Under the pieces are notes generated by a model that was given only the letters and a program-made list of their open reading frames with translations, was not told where the DNA came from and did no database searches. The translations under genes and the position numbers were made by a program. From contig NZ_CP082787.1 of NCBI RefSeq assembly GCF_021462285.1, positions 3,782,001 to 3,846,000 of the forward strand: a stretch of DNA of 64,000 nucleotides. The letters run 5' to 3'. The DNA is from Serratia entomophila. Its GTDB lineage: Bacteria; Pseudomonadota; Gammaproteobacteria; Enterobacterales; Enterobacteriaceae. The stretch's first letter is position 1, and every line of letters starts with the position of its first letter. Shown piece by piece: positions 36,822 to 43,850 of this stretch.

Positions 36822-37185
36822 GGGGCTGATTCTGGATTCGACGGGATTTGCGAAGCCCTAGGAGCATGCCGAGGGGCGGTTGGCCTCGTAAAAAGCCGCA
36901 AAAAAATAGTCGCAAACGACGAAAACTACGCCCTAGCAGCTTAATACCCTGCTAAGAGCCCTCTCTCCCTAGCCTCCGCTCTTAGGACGGGGATCAAGAG
37001 AGGTCAAACCCAAAAGAGATCGCGTGGACGTCCTGCCTGGGGCTGAAGCGTTAAATCCAATCAGGCTAGTTTGTTAGTGGCGTGTCCATCCGCAGCTGAC
37101 CGGCGAATGTAAAGATTGGACTAAGCATGTAGTGCCGACGGTGTAGTAATTTCGGACGGGGGTTCAAATCCCCCCAGCTCCACCA
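36822..37185 (+). ncRNA. ssrA: Transfer-messenger RNA (tmRNA)
   Basis: tmRNA rescues ribosomes stalled on mRNA without a stop codon and tags the nascent protein. The 364-nt gene begins GGGGCTGATTCTGGATTCG and ends in the T-arm (GGTTCAAATCC), acceptor and encoded CCA. The tag frame starts at GCA 36912 and reads ANDENYALAA before TAA at 36942-36944, identical to the E. coli tag. The 3' end is a frequent phage and island integration site; the region beyond it here is accessory. Confidence 0.98.
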
Positions 37186-37195
37186 AATAAAACAA

Positions 37196-37225
37196 GGGGT
37201 TACGTGAAAGCGTAGCCCCTTTTTC
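37196..37225 (+). terminator. Rho-independent terminator after ssrA
   Basis: GGGGTTACG-TGAAAG-CGTAGCCCC with a T run, starting 10 bp past the CCA end of tmRNA. Confidence 0.9.
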
Positions 37226-37272
37226 TTACAAGTGGCGGCAAAATGGCGACACAAAAATACGTCGCCAATTTG

Positions 37273-37497
37273 TTATCGCTCCCCACGCAGCCATGCAATC
37301 GCCAGGGTGATTAAGTAGCCCACAACGAAGAAGCCAACAAAGCCCGCGACTTTCATCACGGCCCCATCAAGTAAGAAAAGCGACATGAAAGCGGCAATCG
37401 CGCAAACCCCGGTTACTATCGCTTCCAAAACGTGCGAAGCACCTAACCCCACATACTTAGTTAGTTTTCTGGTCAGAGAGGATTTTGCAGAGTTCAT
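37273..37497 (-). CDS. 74-residue two-helix membrane protein, cassette A partner
   Basis: This small protein has a basic N-terminus (SSLTRKLTKYV), two hydrophobic helices (about 22-43 and 47-69) and the end GER. I do not recognise a family. It begins 41 bases inside the end of the upstream gene, behind an AAAGGTATT segment, so it is translationally coupled. A paralogue with the same length (74 residues), same overlap style and same C-terminal GER lies at 41193-41417. Small size, membrane location and overlap with a larger partner suggest an immunity or antitoxin role, but this is inference. Confidence 0.7.
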   Translation of the reverse strand: MNSAKSSLTRKLTKYVGLGASHVLEAIVTGVCAIAAFMSLFLLDGAVMKVAGFVGFFVVGYLITLAIAWLRGER

Positions 37498-38104
37498 TCT
37501 GAATACCTTTACATAGCATTGGGTGGCTGTTAATAAATTGGAGATACGGCTCTAATTGTTCCTCAACCAAGAAATATGCCATGTCTAAATTTAACGCCGA
37601 CACCTTCCGGTACGTTTGAGGGAATTTAATCTGCATTCGTCTGGAAGCCAGCGATGCTTCCTCTATAAGCCCCTGTAGCATTACAAGGTTAAGGGTGAAC
37701 GAAGCGCCAAAACGAACAAACTGTTTATATGCTAATGCAGAAGTCGCTTTCCTGAGCATCATGTGAGCCGCAAATTGCGCCAATGCAAATTGGCCAGCAG
37801 TTCGCCCACCAAGACGGCCGGCACCATAGGCTAATTTGTTATTGATTGACTCTTTGCCTGTGGCATCCAATTTCTGATAGAAATCTGTGATCACAATAGT
37901 GATGAGGCGGCGCAAGGGTTCTTCACTATTACCCATCGACTTGACCATACGGGCGAAACGTTCGGTTTCATTTTGGTTTCTGCTTTTGAGGCTACTACCA
38001 GCCAATCCAGACCCTTGCCAAGTTCGAACAACGCCATGATACATACCGCTGGGGATGGTCGAAATACCATCCAAAATCCCATATGCAATTTGCTTCGCGT
38101 CCAT
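37457..38104 (-). CDS. 215-residue hypothetical protein, cassette A (paralogue of 40583 gene)
   Basis: I recognise no named family. The protein is clearly homologous to the 212-residue product at 40583-41221. Shared blocks are MDAKxIAxG at the start, GSGLAGSxLKxRNQxETERF (about 32-51), NLVMLQGLIEEASLASR (about 138-154) and NLDMxYFLxEE plus CKGIxxELxKIL near the end. Residues about 100-150 are hydrophobic and could insert in a membrane. AAGGAAAG precedes the ATG. It overlaps a small membrane protein at its 3' end. Size and partner recall the T6SS pore-forming effector Ssp6 with immunity Sip6 of S. marcescens, a resemblance of architecture that I could not test by sequence. Confidence 0.75.
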   Translation of the reverse strand: MDAKQIAYGILDGISTIPSGMYHGVVRTWQGSGLAGSSLKSRNQNETERFARMVKSMGNSEEPLRRLITIVITDFYQKLDATGKESINNKLAYGAGRLGGRTAGQFALAQFAAHMMLRKATSALAYKQFVRFGASFTLNLVMLQGLIEEASLASRRMQIKFPQTYRKVSALNLDMAYFLVEEQLEPYLQFINSHPMLCKGIQNELCKILSDQKTN

Positions 38105-38179
38105 TAACTTTCCTTAAGCAAAACTTGTCCAGGTCAGAGAATAACCAAACAACAAGCCGATTACCAATTCACGCATTTT

Positions 38180-38311
38180 TCAGTTCACTCGACACGGCCT
38201 AATTTCCTCCCAGCCCTTGCCGGGCTTGGTATCGCGAACTTTTCTCCAAAACTCTAACGATCCTTCCCAGCAAGCATAAAACCCACGTAAACCAAACTTT
38301 TCCCTTAATTT
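38180..38311 (-). pseudogene. Protein-like open fragment without start codon
   Basis: A 43-codon stretch between two stops reads LREKFGLRGFYACWEGSLEF followed by WRKVRDTKPGKGWEEIR. Its composition is strikingly protein-like (three Trp, many charged residues) and it ends in TGA, but there is no start codon and the upstream frame is closed. It is probably the tail of a decayed element gene; the family was not recognised. Confidence 0.35.
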
Positions 38312-38713
38312 TCAATCAACTGACTTTTTACCGAGATCCTGCCGAGATCGTCAAAACTGTAATAACCTGAAATCCGTTTCAAAGTTTTCAGTTTGGCTCT
38401 GTTCGCAAAACCCCAGCAGCGGCGCGGGCTGGCGGGGTGATTTGTAGAAAAATAAAACTGAAAAATTTTTATGATCCAAAACGCGCAGGCGGGTGCGGTG
38501 TAGTGCCGTTTTCGTGGGCAAGATGTTTATTTCGTGGGGTTTCTGCCGCGCTGGCGGCACGCTGCTGCGGTGATCGGATTTATTCGCGTGGGATTGTTGC
38601 CGGGCTGGAAAGCGGCTCAGAATGGCGCACAGGCTGCCAGATTGCGGGCATGAAAAAGCCCGTACGAGGCGGGCCGGTCTTCCCTGGTACTGGCTTTCTT
38701 GTTTGTTCAATTT
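38312..38713. other. Non-coding remnant region in the ssrA-adjacent island
   Basis: No convincing gene is seen. A terminator-like hairpin (AAAAAGCCCG...GCGGGC, about 38653-38675) follows the tail-fibre fragment, and an AT run (about 38444-38470) separates it from a GC-rich stretch. The region looks like a junction of phage pieces. Confidence 0.4.
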
Positions 38714-39073
38714 CTACACGGTTAGTGGTTTGCCGTTAACTTTAATCGAGCGCAACGCATATTTTTGCGCCGCCTGGGCATCGGTTAGCGCACCAACGTC
38801 CGCCGCCGTGGGCTTGTAGTCCGTGGTATAAACCTGCGTCCATTTTTCAGTACGCCCTGGGCTGTCTTTCCGGATTGAACGCAGAAATAAATCGGGTGTT
38901 CCTGAGGCGACAGCAAACTGAGCGTTTCTGTTCTCGCCGATGGTGAAAGAAATCAGCGTACCCAGTTCAGAAGGATATCCTCTTGAACTTCCGCTAAAGC
39001 TTTCAATCATAAAGCCGTTTTTTCGATTAATGTCTACCGCACCATCAACAACGGACGCCCCCGGAAACACCAA
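38714..39073 (-). pseudogene. Truncated phage tail-fibre C-terminal fragment
   Basis: The frame encodes 119 residues beginning at a TTG and ending YKPTAADVGALTDAQAAQKY then ALRSIKVNGKPLTV, typical of the C-terminal region of P2-like tail fibres. A few more in-frame codons upstream (IGTQRLVFPGAS) are also fibre-like but stop at a TGA. The long N-terminal shaft is missing. A different frame fragment (39034-39198, MIEQQVLGVLQGRIRATMA...) abuts it, so the junction near 39093 joins two phage genes. The gene is not functional as it stands. Confidence 0.7.
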
Positions 39074-39214
39074 CCGTTGCGTGCCAATATCGTCAGGTCA
39101 ATCTCATTAAGCACCGGGTGGTCGATATTTTGCGTAGCCATGGTAGCGCGAATACGTCCCTGTAGTACTCCCAGTACCTGTTGCTCAATCATTCTCATCG
39201 GATTGTCCGCATAG

Positions 39215-39499
39215 ACACCACAAGCCCGTGAAGCCAGTGCAAGCCTTGATGACGTCAGGGCTGATAAGCGCCGTGCTCAGCGCATCTCCGGTGTCAGTCA
39301 ATGTGAAGCTATTCTGCTGAGCGCCGTACAACATCGCCATTCATCCCGGTTGGACTGTCCCCAGGACATCCTATCGGCCGCTGAACGGGCCAATATCATA
39401 ACGACAAGCGCTCCCCAAACCGGCGCAGGCCGATTTTTTGTGCCTGCGGTTCAGAGTGTCCACCCTGTAGGTAAGCAGGGGTGCACATCGACAAGGTAG
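39215..39499 (+). pseudogene. 94-codon open frame without start, prophage-like
   Basis: This frame is open between TAG at 39212 and TAG at 39497. It reads like protein (REASASLDDVRADKRRAQRI; SSRLDCPQDILSAAERANII; TGAGRFFVPAVQSVHPVGK) but has no ATG, GTG or TTG at its 5' end, so it is probably a truncated prophage gene. I recall similar short ORFs beside phage tail genes but cannot name the family. Confidence 0.35.
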
Positions 39500-39669
39500 C
39501 TAAACACCAACCAACACATTGAAATTAAAGGTAAAAATAAATACATATATAAGGTGAACAGTTTTTCTATAAATCTTTTTTTACGAACAATGTGAGTTCG
39601 CGAGCTTACCGATTGAAACCTGCCAGCTGCTTAGTTATCGTACAGCCATGTTAATGAAAAGGAATTCTT
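39500..39669. other. AT-rich spacer before the disrupted membrane/DUF1493 pair
   Basis: No gene is seen. It probably contains the promoter of the downstream pair; the stretch ggttaaaggtaaaaataaatacatatataagg is AT-rich without a clear -35/-10 pair. Confidence 0.3.
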
Positions 39670-39946
39670 ATGGATACGGTAGAGGAATTGGGTGGGACTT
39701 ACTTCTATAACGGCCTAATTAACCTTACGGCTCATGAATTATTGCTCGCAGTTTTTGTTCAAAAAACACTCGAGCAACTAGGCCAACATGACACCTTCGC
39801 TGCAACAGCCATCGTCCTAGGCCGTCGAGACCAGTTAACCCGCGCCAAACCAAGCGGAGCGATCTCGGGAACATCCAGTGTCAATCATTACGATCAATGC
39901 CATGTCAGCCTACAATAAAATTGCCCGCATAGAGGACAGATTATGA
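39670..39946 (+). pseudogene. Enterobacterial membrane protein gene with internal deletion and frameshift
   Basis: The first ~70 codons (MDTVEELGGTYFYNGLINLT; ELLLAVFVQKTLEQLGQHD) match, as recalled, the N-terminus of an enterobacterial protein of about 150 residues that precedes DUF1493 genes. The frame then shifts and stops at 39918. In another frame, codons from 39884 read IITINAMSAYNKIARIEDRL and end at TGA 39944-39946, as expected for the C-terminus of the same family. The TGA overlaps the DUF1493 start by four bases (ATGA). The middle is therefore deleted and the gene broken. Confidence 0.65.
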
Positions 39947-40242
39947 CCATGAATGAAGTGCGGCAGGCTGTATTTGCTCTGGTCAAAAAACATGATGGTT
40001 GGTCGTTCATACCATTCTTTAAGAAAGCATGGACCCTCAAAACAGATATAGACAGCGATTTACATTTCGAACGTGAAGAAGCAGAGGCTCTAATGGAGGA
40101 CTTCTTTCATCAATTCAATGTAGAACGGGGGAGCTTCAATATCGATACCTATTACCCAGATAGACATGAGCTATCTCAGGTTCCCGATTTTACTCTAGAG
40201 ATGCTGATTAACTCCGCCAAGGCGGGGCGGTGGATGTACTAA
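39943..40242 (+). CDS. DUF1493-family protein
   Basis: The 99-residue acidic protein has the DUF1493 pattern: an N-terminal helix (VRQAVFALVKKHDG), FEREEAEALMEDFFHQFNV with an acidic patch reminiscent of acyl-carrier-protein folds, DTYYPDRHE, and the family end LEMLINSAKAGRWMY. The function is unknown. The ATG overlaps the TGA of the disrupted upstream gene, and GAGGA lies seven bases before it. It looks intact although its partner is broken. Confidence 0.75.
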   Translation: MTMNEVRQAVFALVKKHDGWSFIPFFKKAWTLKTDIDSDLHFEREEAEALMEDFFHQFNVERGSFNIDTYYPDRHELSQVPDFTLEMLINSAKAGRWMY

Positions 40243-40582
40243 CATATTGATTTTATTTGTATTTTTAATTAACAACCCCACGATAAGATAAGAGTCGATT
40301 ATTACCATTGATATACCATTAGGTATACCAAACAAATCTGAATTAGCATTTTCACTTAATTTACAGCAACTTAATAAAAAATTCAGATTCCCCTCCCGGT
40401 GATACCAGATAGATCCGGCGATAATAACGAAAAAGCCCGCAACTTCGGTTGCGGGCTTTTTTGTGCCTGTAAAAAATATCCAGCTAAATCCTGAAGTACG
40501 TGCGGCAATTATCAGCTGCGGTCGTTGCAACCTCAAATTTGGGCGGTTATGTTGTTGCCTGACCAAATGGAGAGGGATTGGT
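40243..40582. other. Spacer with inverted repeat and terminator before cassette B
   Basis: An operator-like inverted repeat TATACC-ATTA-GGTATA lies at 40312-40327. A strong hairpin (AAAGCCCGCAAC-TTCG-GTTGCGGGCTTT with T run) at 40428-40469 forms one of the 42-bp direct repeats. No gene is convincing; in-frame codons upstream of the cassette B start do not look conserved with cassette A. Confidence 0.5.
40428..40469 (+). repeat. 42-bp direct repeat (terminator-like), left of cassette B
   Basis: The sequence runs from CGAAAAAGCCCGCAACTTCG to TTTTTTGTGCCTG and recurs at 41466-41507 with one mismatch (GGTTG versus GGTTA). Each copy forms a terminator with a TTCG loop. Together they bracket cassette B. 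Confidence 0.85.
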
Positions 40583-41221
40583 ATGGATGCTAAAGCTATC
40601 GCGGTTGGTCTCCTGAAGGGAATCGAGTCCATTCCCGAAGGAATCACCCTTAGCGCTCGGAGAACATGGGAAGGTTCGGGTTTAGCTGGCTCCCAGCTAA
40701 AGCTGCGTAATCAAAGCGAAACCGAGCGTTTTTTCCGTGTTATCAAACTGGGGTATGGCATAGAAAACCCGTTGCGAGAACTGATCGGCATCATCATTAA
40801 CGACTGCTATAAACGCATGGATCAGCAGACGCAAAATAAGATTAGTCAAAAACTTAACCATGCTGAGGGCTTCACTTCCGGGCGCATCTTGACCCAGGGT
40901 ATGGTAACCATGCTTATCACCCAAAGTATTCTCAAGAAGGTGGCCGGGAGCTTCCTGTTCAGGCGAATCGTCCAGGTAGGCACATTCTTCAGCTTAAACA
41001 CCATAATGCTGCAGGGCCTCATTGAGCAGGCGGCGGTCGCTTCACGAAATTTGCGTGAAAAATACCCCGCAACCTACCATAAGCTAACCCCGCGAAATTT
41101 GGATATGCTCTACTTCTTGGCTGAAGAATATTTAGCCCCATTCGTTGCATACGCAAATAGTAATTCAGACATGTTCTGCAAAGGTATTAATCATGAGCTC
41201 TCTAAAATCCTGGGGCAGTAA
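40583..41221 (+). CDS. 212-residue hypothetical protein, cassette B (paralogue of 37457 gene)
   Basis: It shares with the cassette A protein the start MDAKxIAxG, the block TWEGSGLAGSQLKLRNQSET ahead of ERFFRV, SLNTIMLQGLIEQAAVASR and the ending NLDMLYFLAEE/CKGINHELSKILG. A hydrophobic region covers about residues 100-150. The ATG at 40583 follows GGAGAGGG. The last 29 bases overlap the start of the small membrane gene. It is bracketed by 42-bp direct repeats. The function is unknown; an effector or toxin role with the small protein as immunity is an inference from architecture. Confidence 0.75.
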   Translation: MDAKAIAVGLLKGIESIPEGITLSARRTWEGSGLAGSQLKLRNQSETERFFRVIKLGYGIENPLRELIGIIINDCYKRMDQQTQNKISQKLNHAEGFTSGRILTQGMVTMLITQSILKKVAGSFLFRRIVQVGTFFSLNTIMLQGLIEQAAVASRNLREKYPATYHKLTPRNLDMLYFLAEEYLAPFVAYANSNSDMFCKGINHELSKILGQ

Positions 41222-41417
41222 ATTAGGAAAAGTCATGGGGAATGGGGCGCTATTCATCGTCGAAGCCCTTGCGGGGACGGCTCTCTCAATTGCCGCATTT
41301 GCCGCCCTTTTCTTGTTTGATGAGTGGTGGAAAGGCCTGTTAACTGCCGGTGTGTTGCTCTTGATCATGGGCCTCGTATTTTCGGTATGCAGCTATGCAA
41401 AAGGAGAGCGCCAGTAA
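41193..41417 (+). CDS. 74-residue two-helix membrane protein, cassette B partner
   Basis: This protein has a basic start (MSSLKSWGSKLGKVMGNG), two hydrophobic helices (about 19-42 and 48-67) and the end KGERQ. It matches the length and layout of the cassette A small protein. The ATG at 41193 lies behind AAAGGTATT, the same segment found in cassette A, and overlaps the upstream gene by 29 bases, so translation is coupled. The function is unknown. Confidence 0.7.
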   Translation: MSSLKSWGSKLGKVMGNGALFIVEALAGTALSIAAFAALFLFDEWWKGLLTAGVLLLIMGLVFSVCSYAKGERQ

Positions 41418-41465
41418 CAGCTCTGCTCGGCGCATCAGATTTCAGGTAGGGCCCAATTTCAATAG

Positions 41466-41507
41466 CGAAAAAGCCCGCAACTTCGGTTACGGGCTTTTTT
41501 GTGCCTG
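41466..41507 (+). repeat. 42-bp direct repeat (terminator-like), right of cassette B
   Basis: This is the second copy of the 40428-40469 repeat, 1038 bp away, with one base different in the stem. It probably acts as the terminator of cassette B and lies 20 bp before the convergent YiaV-like gene. Confidence 0.85.
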
Positions 41508-41526
41508 CCGTTTCTGGCCGGCAGCC

Positions 41527-42663
41527 TCAGTGATCCAGATACAGATAATGCAACCAGCTGGTCATGCGCAGCAGCACCTTGCGCATAATGGAAAGGTGCG
41601 CGAAGTGGTCGGTATACACCGCCGCCTGCGCGCTTACCCCATCAGGTAACCCCTCGAGCGCCGGGCTGGCCGCCAGATCGATCATCGCGTAAACCCCGTC
41701 CTGCAAGCCGTCGGGGGTCAACCCCTGCAATACGCCGCTGGCCTGATAGCTGCCGCCCGGCACCACCGGCAGCACCCGCGTCACCGTGCCGCCATAAACC
41801 TGGCCAGGCAAGCCATTGAATACCACTTCCGCCCGGTCGCCCTTGGCTAAGCGCAGTATTGAGTTTTGACGGAACACCGCCACCACCTGCCGCTTCTGCT
41901 GCGGGATAAACGTCATCACCGGTTTGAAAGGCAGGCGCACCGCGGTAGTTCCCGGCCGGGCCAGCACTTGCGTAACATAGCCGTCGCTCGGCGCCCGCAC
42001 CACGGTTTGCTCCAGGTTATAGGCGGCTTCCGCAATTTGCGATTTCAGGCCGGCGATGCGCGCGTCTTCGCCGTTGTAGTGGCCCGAAAGCTGCTCCTGC
42101 GCCTGCCGGTGCTGCGCTCTGGCGGCCTGCAAGGCGGCCGATTGCGCCAGATACTGTTGCTGCGCGTGGCTGATGTCCTGTTCGGAAAATGGGTTCACCG
42201 CCATCGCCGCGCCTTTGGCATAACGCTGATAATCTTTGCGCGCGCGCTGATACTCCGCATTCACCCGCTGAACATTAGCGGCGGACTCACTCAATGCCGC
42301 CTGGCGAGCACGCACATCCGCCTCCGCCCCGGCCAGATCCGCCTGCAGCTTGTTCAAGCGCGATCGGTAACGGGTATCGTCAAGACGAAACAGCAGCTCT
42401 CCTTTGCGCAGCAACACGTTGGTTTTGTCCGTCACCTCGATCACCATGCCGGAAACCTGCGGCACAATCGGCACCGAGATCGCGATTTTCTGCGCCCTGT
42501 AGGTATAAGGATGGTTGTAATTCATGGCCAGAATCAGCGCGCCGACAATAAAAATGCCGCCAAGCACGGCGGTCGGCACCGTCCATTTATTGACTGGAAT
42601 GCGGAACAGTTTGAATGCGCCGTAGGCCAGCGCCACGTAGCTGAGAATAATTAACAGATCCAT
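41527..42663 (-). CDS. HlyD/EmrA-family membrane fusion protein, YiaV/YibH-like
   Basis: The 378-residue protein has two N-terminal hydrophobic segments (about 3-22 and 30-47), a biotinyl-lipoyl-like domain ([20 protein letters not shown]), a long coiled coil (about 95-205) and the second lipoyl half ([18 protein letters not shown]). It has the length and layout of E. coli YiaV, an inner-membrane HlyD-like protein paired with YiaW. The 42673 gene (DUF3302) lies 9 bp upstream in the same operon, the same pairing. The substrate is unknown; no dedicated ABC or MFS partner is adjacent. Confidence 0.85.
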   Translation of the reverse strand: MDLLIILSYVALAYGAFKLFRIPVNKWTVPTAVLGGIFIVGALILAMNYNHPYTYRAQKIAISVPIVPQVSGMVIEVTDKTNVLLRKGELLFRLDDTRYRSRLNKLQADLAGAEADVRARQAALSESAANVQRVNAEYQRARKDYQRYAKGAAMAVNPFSEQDISHAQQQYLAQSAALQAARAQHRQAQEQLSGHYNGEDARIAGLKSQIAEAAYNLEQTVVRAPSDGYVTQVLARPGTTAVRLPFKPVMTFIPQQKRQVVAVFRQNSILRLAKGDRAEVVFNGLPGQVYGGTVTRVLPVVPGGSYQASGVLQGLTPDGLQDGVYAMIDLAASPALEGLPDGVSAQAAVYTDHFAHLSIMRKVLLRMTSWLHYLYLDH

Positions 42664-42672
42664 GGCGTTTTC

Positions 42673-43020
42673 TCATGCTATCTCGGCAGGAACGGCCGTA
42701 GCGTCCGCCTTGCCCTGCAGGCGCCGCAGCTCGGCCTCCAGCTGCTGAAGACGTTCCTGCAGCGCCGCAGGTTCCGCTGCCGGCGCCGCCATGCCCCATC
42801 CCCGCTCTGGCCGGTATAGCGTCGCCCAAATCCACAGCAGCGGCCAAATGGCGTGCAAGGTAAACAGGCTCACCCAGCCTGCCACATGAATTGCGTCCTG
42901 ATGCGGGTGTTGTCGCTGCTTGGCCAGCAAATAAGGAATGTCATGGATAATGATGACACCGTAAAACAGAATTAAAAACACGGCGATAAGCACGCCTAAA
43001 GCGAAGTAATTTAGCAACAT
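42673..43020 (-). CDS. DUF3302 inner-membrane protein, YiaW-like
   Basis: The 115-residue protein has two helices (about 5-26 and 46-66), the motif HDIPYLLAKQRQHPHQDAI and a C-terminal coiled coil (AALQERLQQLEAELRRLQGK). E. coli YiaW has the same position upstream of yiaV. AGGG lies seven bases before the ATG. It is probably an accessory subunit to the HlyD-like protein. Confidence 0.85.
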   Translation of the reverse strand: MLLNYFALGVLIAVFLILFYGVIIIHDIPYLLAKQRQHPHQDAIHVAGWVSLFTLHAIWPLLWIWATLYRPERGWGMAAPAAEPAALQERLQQLEAELRRLQGKADATAVPAEIA

Positions 43021-43059
43021 GAAATGCCCTGGGTGGTAATGCGTAACAATTAACGAGTT

Positions 43060-43713
43060 TTACAAGGTGTTATATTCTTTAATGTCGGTGGCGATAATAT
43101 CAATCGCGTTTTTTACGTCGGCCACTTTCAGCTGGGACTTTTCATTATTGAGATTCTCGCCCGATGCCTTGCGCACCACTTTAATCACCGGCTGCTGGGT
43201 TGAGGCGTCGATAAACTCCCCTTCCATATAGACGGCGCTTTCCATGGTGCGGTGCCCGGTAACGCTTTGGGTCGCGGCCACCAGCAGGGTGATCGGCAAC
43301 ACTTCATACAGCTGAAGCCCCTTCTTCTGCGTATCGATCGCCGTGATGGCGCCGCGGAAGATCAGCGTGTTTTCGCGCGGGATATCCTGCAATACAAAGT
43401 GCGAGCCCATCGCCTGTTTGAACTGCCGGTTGGTGTAGTTCAGGATATTATCAAGTGCGCGCTGGCTCACCATCTCGCTGGGTTTTGGCTTAGGGAAATA
43501 GGTCATCGGCTGATAGACCAGATACTTATATTTTGAAAAATCAACATCGGGATCTTTCCAATATAAAACATCCTTACCGGATGCCGACTTGCCCTTGGTG
43601 ATGTCATTATAATTGGCGAGAAACGCCGAGTACTTTTCCTTTTCGGTTACCGCAGAAGAACAGGCCGCCAGTAATAATGCCAAAGGCAGCAGCGTTGCGC
43701 AGGTTATTTTCAT
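43060..43713 (-). CDS. DUF3313-family lipoprotein
   Basis: The 217-residue protein from the ATG at 43713 has a lipoprotein signal with lipobox LLAACS (Cys about 18). The following Ser does not suggest inner-membrane retention. A periplasmic domain contains YLVYQPMTYFPKP, RENTLIFRGAITAIDT and a DUF3313-like PITLLVAATQSVTGHRTMES stretch. It lies 39 bp upstream of the DUF3302 gene in the same direction and may be part of that operon; a LysR regulator is divergent. Confidence 0.78.
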   Translation of the reverse strand: MKITCATLLPLALLLAACSSAVTEKEKYSAFLANYNDITKGKSASGKDVLYWKDPDVDFSKYKYLVYQPMTYFPKPKPSEMVSQRALDNILNYTNRQFKQAMGSHFVLQDIPRENTLIFRGAITAIDTQKKGLQLYEVLPITLLVAATQSVTGHRTMESAVYMEGEFIDASTQQPVIKVVRKASGENLNNEKSQLKVADVKNAIDIIATDIKEYNTL

Positions 43714-43784
43714 AAAAATCTTCTCTGTCAATTTTAATGCCTAGCAAATAATTGACCAAAATAATACCCGCCACTCAGTGATAA

Positions 43785-43828
43785 GTCATATGACAATAAC
43801 GGCAAAACCCTATATCATTTTTGATATA
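43785..43828. promoter_or_regulatory. Candidate LysR operator between lipoprotein and regulator genes
   Basis: A perfect 18-bp inverted repeat TATATCA-TTTT-TGATATA lies at 43811-43828 and contains the T-N11-A form of LysR sites. A second palindrome GTCATATGAC lies at 43785-43794. Both sit in the divergent spacer, 23-66 bp before the LysR start. Confidence 0.65.
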
Positions 43829-43850
43829 CCAACCTTCGCCGGGCGGCACT

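Noticed and set aside
37066..37254. Minus-strand frame of 62 codons across the 3' end of ssrA
   Set aside because: It lies inside tmRNA and its terminator, so it is explained by the RNA gene.
38437..38739. Frames on both strands of about 100-120 codons in the phage debris
   Set aside because: No ribosome site, no recognisable domain, overlapping the tail-fibre fragment and a terminator-like hairpin.
40463..40582. In-frame extension of cassette B gene upstream to 40463 (Cys-rich, Com-like look)
   Set aside because: The paralogue in cassette A starts at the equivalent of 40583, where a good ribosome site exists; the extension begins inside the terminator-like repeat.
37186..41510. attR copy of the ssrA 3' end
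   Set aside because: No second occurrence of the terminal tmRNA sequence was found by reading the island on either strand, so island boundaries are not defined by an att repeat.
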